Assembly: GCA_944474755.1 (NCBI GenBank)
Contig: OX104116.1
Coordinates: forward strand, 7,257,547-7,321,546
Length of the DNA: 64,000 nt
Source: Limnoperna fortunei
Taxonomy: Eukaryota; Mollusca; Bivalvia; Mytilida; Modiolidae
Reading direction: 5' to 3'
The notes under the pieces were generated by a model. It made no database searches, was not told where the DNA came from, and worked only from the letters and a program-made list of their open reading frames with translations. Below, piece after piece: positions 60,983 through 64,000 of this stretch; position 1 is the first letter of the stretch, and each line of letters opens with the position of its first letter. The position numbers were made by a program, and so were the translations under genes.

Positions 60983-63900
60983 AGCAGTAGATTATGTCTG
61001 TTGTGACATAGAAGTAGAATATGTCTGTTGTGACATCGAAGTAGAGTATGTCTGTTGTTACATAGAAGTAGATAATGTCTGTTGTGACATCGAAGTAGAA
61101 TATGTCTGTTGTGACATGGAAGTAGAGTATGTCTGTTGTGACATTGAAGTAGAGTATGTTTGTTGTGTCCTAGAAGTCGAGTATGTCTGTTGTGACATAT
61201 CAGTAGATTATGTCTGTTGTGACATCGAAGTAGAATATGTCTGTTGTGACATCGAAGTAGAGTATGTCTGTTGTGACATAGAAGTGGAGTATGTTTGTTG
61301 TGACATAGAAGTAGATTATGTCTGTTGTGACATAGAAGTAGATTATGTCTGTTGTGACATAGAAGTAGATTATGTCTGATGTGACATAGAAGTAGATTAT
61401 GTCTGTTGTGACATAGAAGTAGATTATGTCTGTTGTGACATTGAAGTAGAGCATGTTTGTTGTGTCCTGGAAGTAGAATATGTCTGTTGTGACATTGAAG
61501 TAGGGTATGTCTGTTGTGACATGAAGTAGGGTATGTCTGTTGTGACATTGAAGTAGGGTATGTCTGTTGTGACATTGAAGTAGAATATGTTTGTTGTGTC
61601 GTGGAAGTAGAGAATGTCTGTTGTGACATAGAAGTAGAATATGTCTGTTGTGACATTGAAGTAGGGTATGTCTGTTGTGACATTCAAGTAGAGTATGTTT
61701 GTTCTGTCCTGGAAGAAGATTATGTCTGTTGTGACATGGAAGTAGATATGTTTGTTGTGTCCTAGAAGTCGAGTATGTCTGTTGTGACATAGCAGTAGAT
61801 TATGTCTGTTGTGACATTGATGTAGTGTATGTTTGTTAAGTCCTGGAAGTAGAGTATGTCTGTTGTGACATTGAGGTAGAAGATGTCTGTTGTGACATTG
61901 AAGTAGAGTATGTTTGTTGTGTCCTAGAAGTCGAGTATGTCTGTTGTGACATGGAAGTAGATTATGTATCTTGTTTCCTGGAAGTAGAGTATGCCTGTTG
62001 TGTCCTGGAAGTAGAGTATGTCTGTTGTGACGTAGAAGTAGAATATGTCTGTTGTGTCATAGAAGTAGAATATGTCTGTTGTGACATTGAAGTAGGGTAT
62101 GTCTGTTGTGACATTGAAGTAGAGTATGTCTGTTGTGACATTGAAGTAGATGATGTCTGTTGTGACATACAAGTAGAATATGTCTATTGTGACATTGAAG
62201 TAAGGTATGTCTGTTGTGACATTGAAGTAGGGTATGTCTGTTGTGACATTGAAGTAGGGTATGTCTGTTGTGACATTGAAGTAGAATATGTCTGTTGTGA
62301 CATTGAAGTAGAGTATGTTTGTTGTGTCCCAGAAGTAGATTATGTCTGTTGTGACATAGAAGTAGATTATGTCTGTTGTGACATTGAAGTAGAGTATGTT
62401 TGTTGTGTCCCAGAAGTAGATTATGTCTGTTGTGACATAGAAGTAGATTATGTCTGTTGTGACATAGAAGTAGAATATGTCTGTTGTGTCATAGAAGTAG
62501 AATATGTCTGTTGTGACATTGAAGTAGGGTGTGTCTGTTGTGACATTGAAGTAGAGTATGTCTGTTGTGACATTGAAGTAGATTATGTCTGTTGTGACAT
62601 AGAAGTAGATTATGTCTGTTGTGACATAGAAGTAGAATATGTCTATTGTGACATTGAAGTAGGGTATGTCTGTTGTGACATTGAAGTAGGGTGTGTCTGT
62701 TGTGACATTGAAGTAGGGTATGTCTGTTGTGACATTGAAGTAGAATATTTTTGTTGTGTCCTGGAAGTAGAGAATGTCTGTTGTGACATTGAAGTAGAAT
62801 ATGTCTGTTGTGACATTGAAGTAGAGTATGTTTGTTGTGTCCTAGAAGTCGAGTATGTTTGTTGTGACATAGCAGTAGATTATGTCTGTTGTGACATTGA
62901 TGTAGTGTATGTTTGTTAAGTCCTGGAAGTAGAGTATGTCTGTTGTGACATTGAAGTAGAAGATGTCTGTTGTGACATTGAAGTAGAGTATGTTTGTTGT
63001 GTTCTAGAAGTCGAGTATGTCTGTTGTGACATGGAAGTAGATTATGTCTCTTGTTTCCTGGAAGTAGAGTATGCCTGTTGTGTCCTGGAAGTAGAGTATG
63101 TCTGTTGTGACATAGAAGTAGATTATGTCTGTTGTGACATAGAAGTAGATTATGTATGTTGTGACATAGAAGTAGAATATGTCTGTTGTGTCATAGAAGT
63201 AGAATAAGTCTGTTGTGACATTGAAGTAGGGTATGTCTGTTGTGACATTGAAGAAGAGTATGTCTGTTGTGACATTGAAGTAGATTATGTCTGTTGTGAC
63301 ATAGAAGTAGATTATGTCTGTTGTGACATAGAAGTAGAATATGTCTATTGTGACATTGAAGTAGGGTATGTCTGTTGTGACATTGAAGTAGGGTATGTCT
63401 GTTGTGACATTGAAGTAGAATATTTTTGTTGTGTCCTGGAAGTAGAGAATGTCTGTTGTGACATTGAAGTAGAATATGTCTGTTGTGACATTGAAGTAGA
63501 GTATGTTTGTTGTGTCCTAGAAGTCGAGTATGTCTGTTGTGTCCTAGAAGTCGAGTATGTCTGTTGTGACATAGCAGTAGATTATGTCTGTTGTGACATT
63601 GAATTAGAGTATGTTTGTTTTGTCCTAGAAGTCGAGTATGTCTGTTGTGACATTGAAGTAGATTATGTCTGTTGTGACATCGAAGTAGAATATGTCTGTT
63701 GTGACATGGAAGTAGAATATGTCTGTTGTGACATTGAAGTAGAGTATGTTTGTTGTGTCCTAGAAGTCGAGTATGTCTGTTGTGACATAGCAGTAGATTA
63801 TGTCTGTTGTGACATAGCAGTAGATTATGTCTGTTGTGACATCGAAGTAGAATATGTATGTTGAGACATCGAAGTAGAGTATGTCTGTTGTTACATACAA

Positions 63901-64000
63901 GTAGATAATGTCTGTTGTGACATCGAAGTAGAATATGTCTGTTGTGACATGGAAGTAGAGTATGTCTGTTGTGACATTGAAGTAGGGTATGTCTGTTGTG
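60983..64000. repeat. Higher-order satellite block, copy 2 (reaches window end)
   Basis: Near-identical to 53215-56232. Upstream of about 60983 the similarity continues with offsets changed by whole units (27 bp and near multiples), so the amplified region is larger but has gained or lost units. Confidence 0.88.

Larger units (their letters stand above)
51180..64000. repeat. 27-bp satellite, at least 12.8 kb, continuing past the window end
   Basis: The unit reads TATGTCTGTTGTGACATTGA then AGTAGAG. The first 200 bp (51180-51370) are strongly diverged, as at satellite edges. Main variants replace GACATTGAAG by GACATAGAAG, GACATCGAAG, GACATGGAAG, GACATAGCAG, GTCCTGGAAG, GTCCTAGAAGTC or GTCATAGAAG. 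Some units have 24 or 26 bp. Variants are ordered in higher-order blocks. The marker CTCTTGTTTCCTGGA/CTTGTTTCCTGGAAG recurs at about 51781, 52449, 54198, 55278, 60240, 61966 and 63046. 27 is a multiple of three and one + frame and all three - frames lack stops in the consensus, so long open frames arise on both strands by chance. I call none of them a gene. Confidence 0.97.

Noticed and set aside
51180..64000. CRISPR-like array
   Set aside because: Units are contiguous with no unique spacers, and the DNA is animal. The same applies to the 46-bp and 37-bp arrays.

Overview
This window is eukaryotic, animal DNA, most likely from a bivalve mollusc and possibly a mytilid mussel. It is AT-rich. 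Its genes are split by GT-AG introns, and it holds several degenerate LINE reverse transcriptases, a tRNA-headed SINE family, foldback MITEs and very large tandem arrays. The lineage call rests on repeat families that I recognise as bivalve-like; no database search was possible.

Three protein-coding genes can be supported. (1) A lysyl oxidase-like gene on the + strand (1839-8402) has a Thr-rich mucin-like region, one SRCR domain and a complete LOX catalytic domain. Its first exon was not found. (2) A minus-strand gene (28525 down to 18636) can be joined from four phase-compatible exons into a 707-residue secreted, Asp-rich, repetitive protein. It has a signal peptide and a hydrophobic C-terminal tail, and no family was recognised. 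(3) A single-coding-exon GT11 alpha-1,2-fucosyltransferase lies on the + strand (44941-45879). All three products would act in or pass through the secretory pathway, but nothing suggests that they are co-regulated.

The rest is repeat-rich. 8.6-15.4 kb is mostly featureless AT-rich DNA. 15.4-18.1 kb holds a duplicated repeat unit with TA microsatellites and a dead LINE. The introns of gene 2 hold a 46-bp minisatellite (4.6 kb), a full SINE with target-site duplication, a 29-bp array, and a 23-bp array that copies a splice donor six times. 29-32 kb has a LINE remnant split by an 8-bp-TSD foldback element, and a second, near-perfect foldback element. 34.7-39.4 kb is a nested insertion: a hAT-like element with a 6-bp TSD sits inside one copy of a repeat family and carries a second, inverted copy of that family. 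40.3-44.6 kb has two internally repetitive bivalve-type elements and a 37-bp satellite that grows out of the tRNA-like head of a SINE.

From 51.18 kb to the window end lies a 27-bp satellite at least 12.8 kb long. It has higher-order structure, including a block of about 3 kb repeated at a constant 7,768-bp offset. Its period is a multiple of three and four of six frames lack stops, so it generates many long open frames that I do not regard as genes.

The most unusual signals are the SINE-to-satellite conversion, the multiplied splice donor, the nested inverted transposon and the 27-bp satellite. I found no clear evidence of a wholly new enzymatic system.
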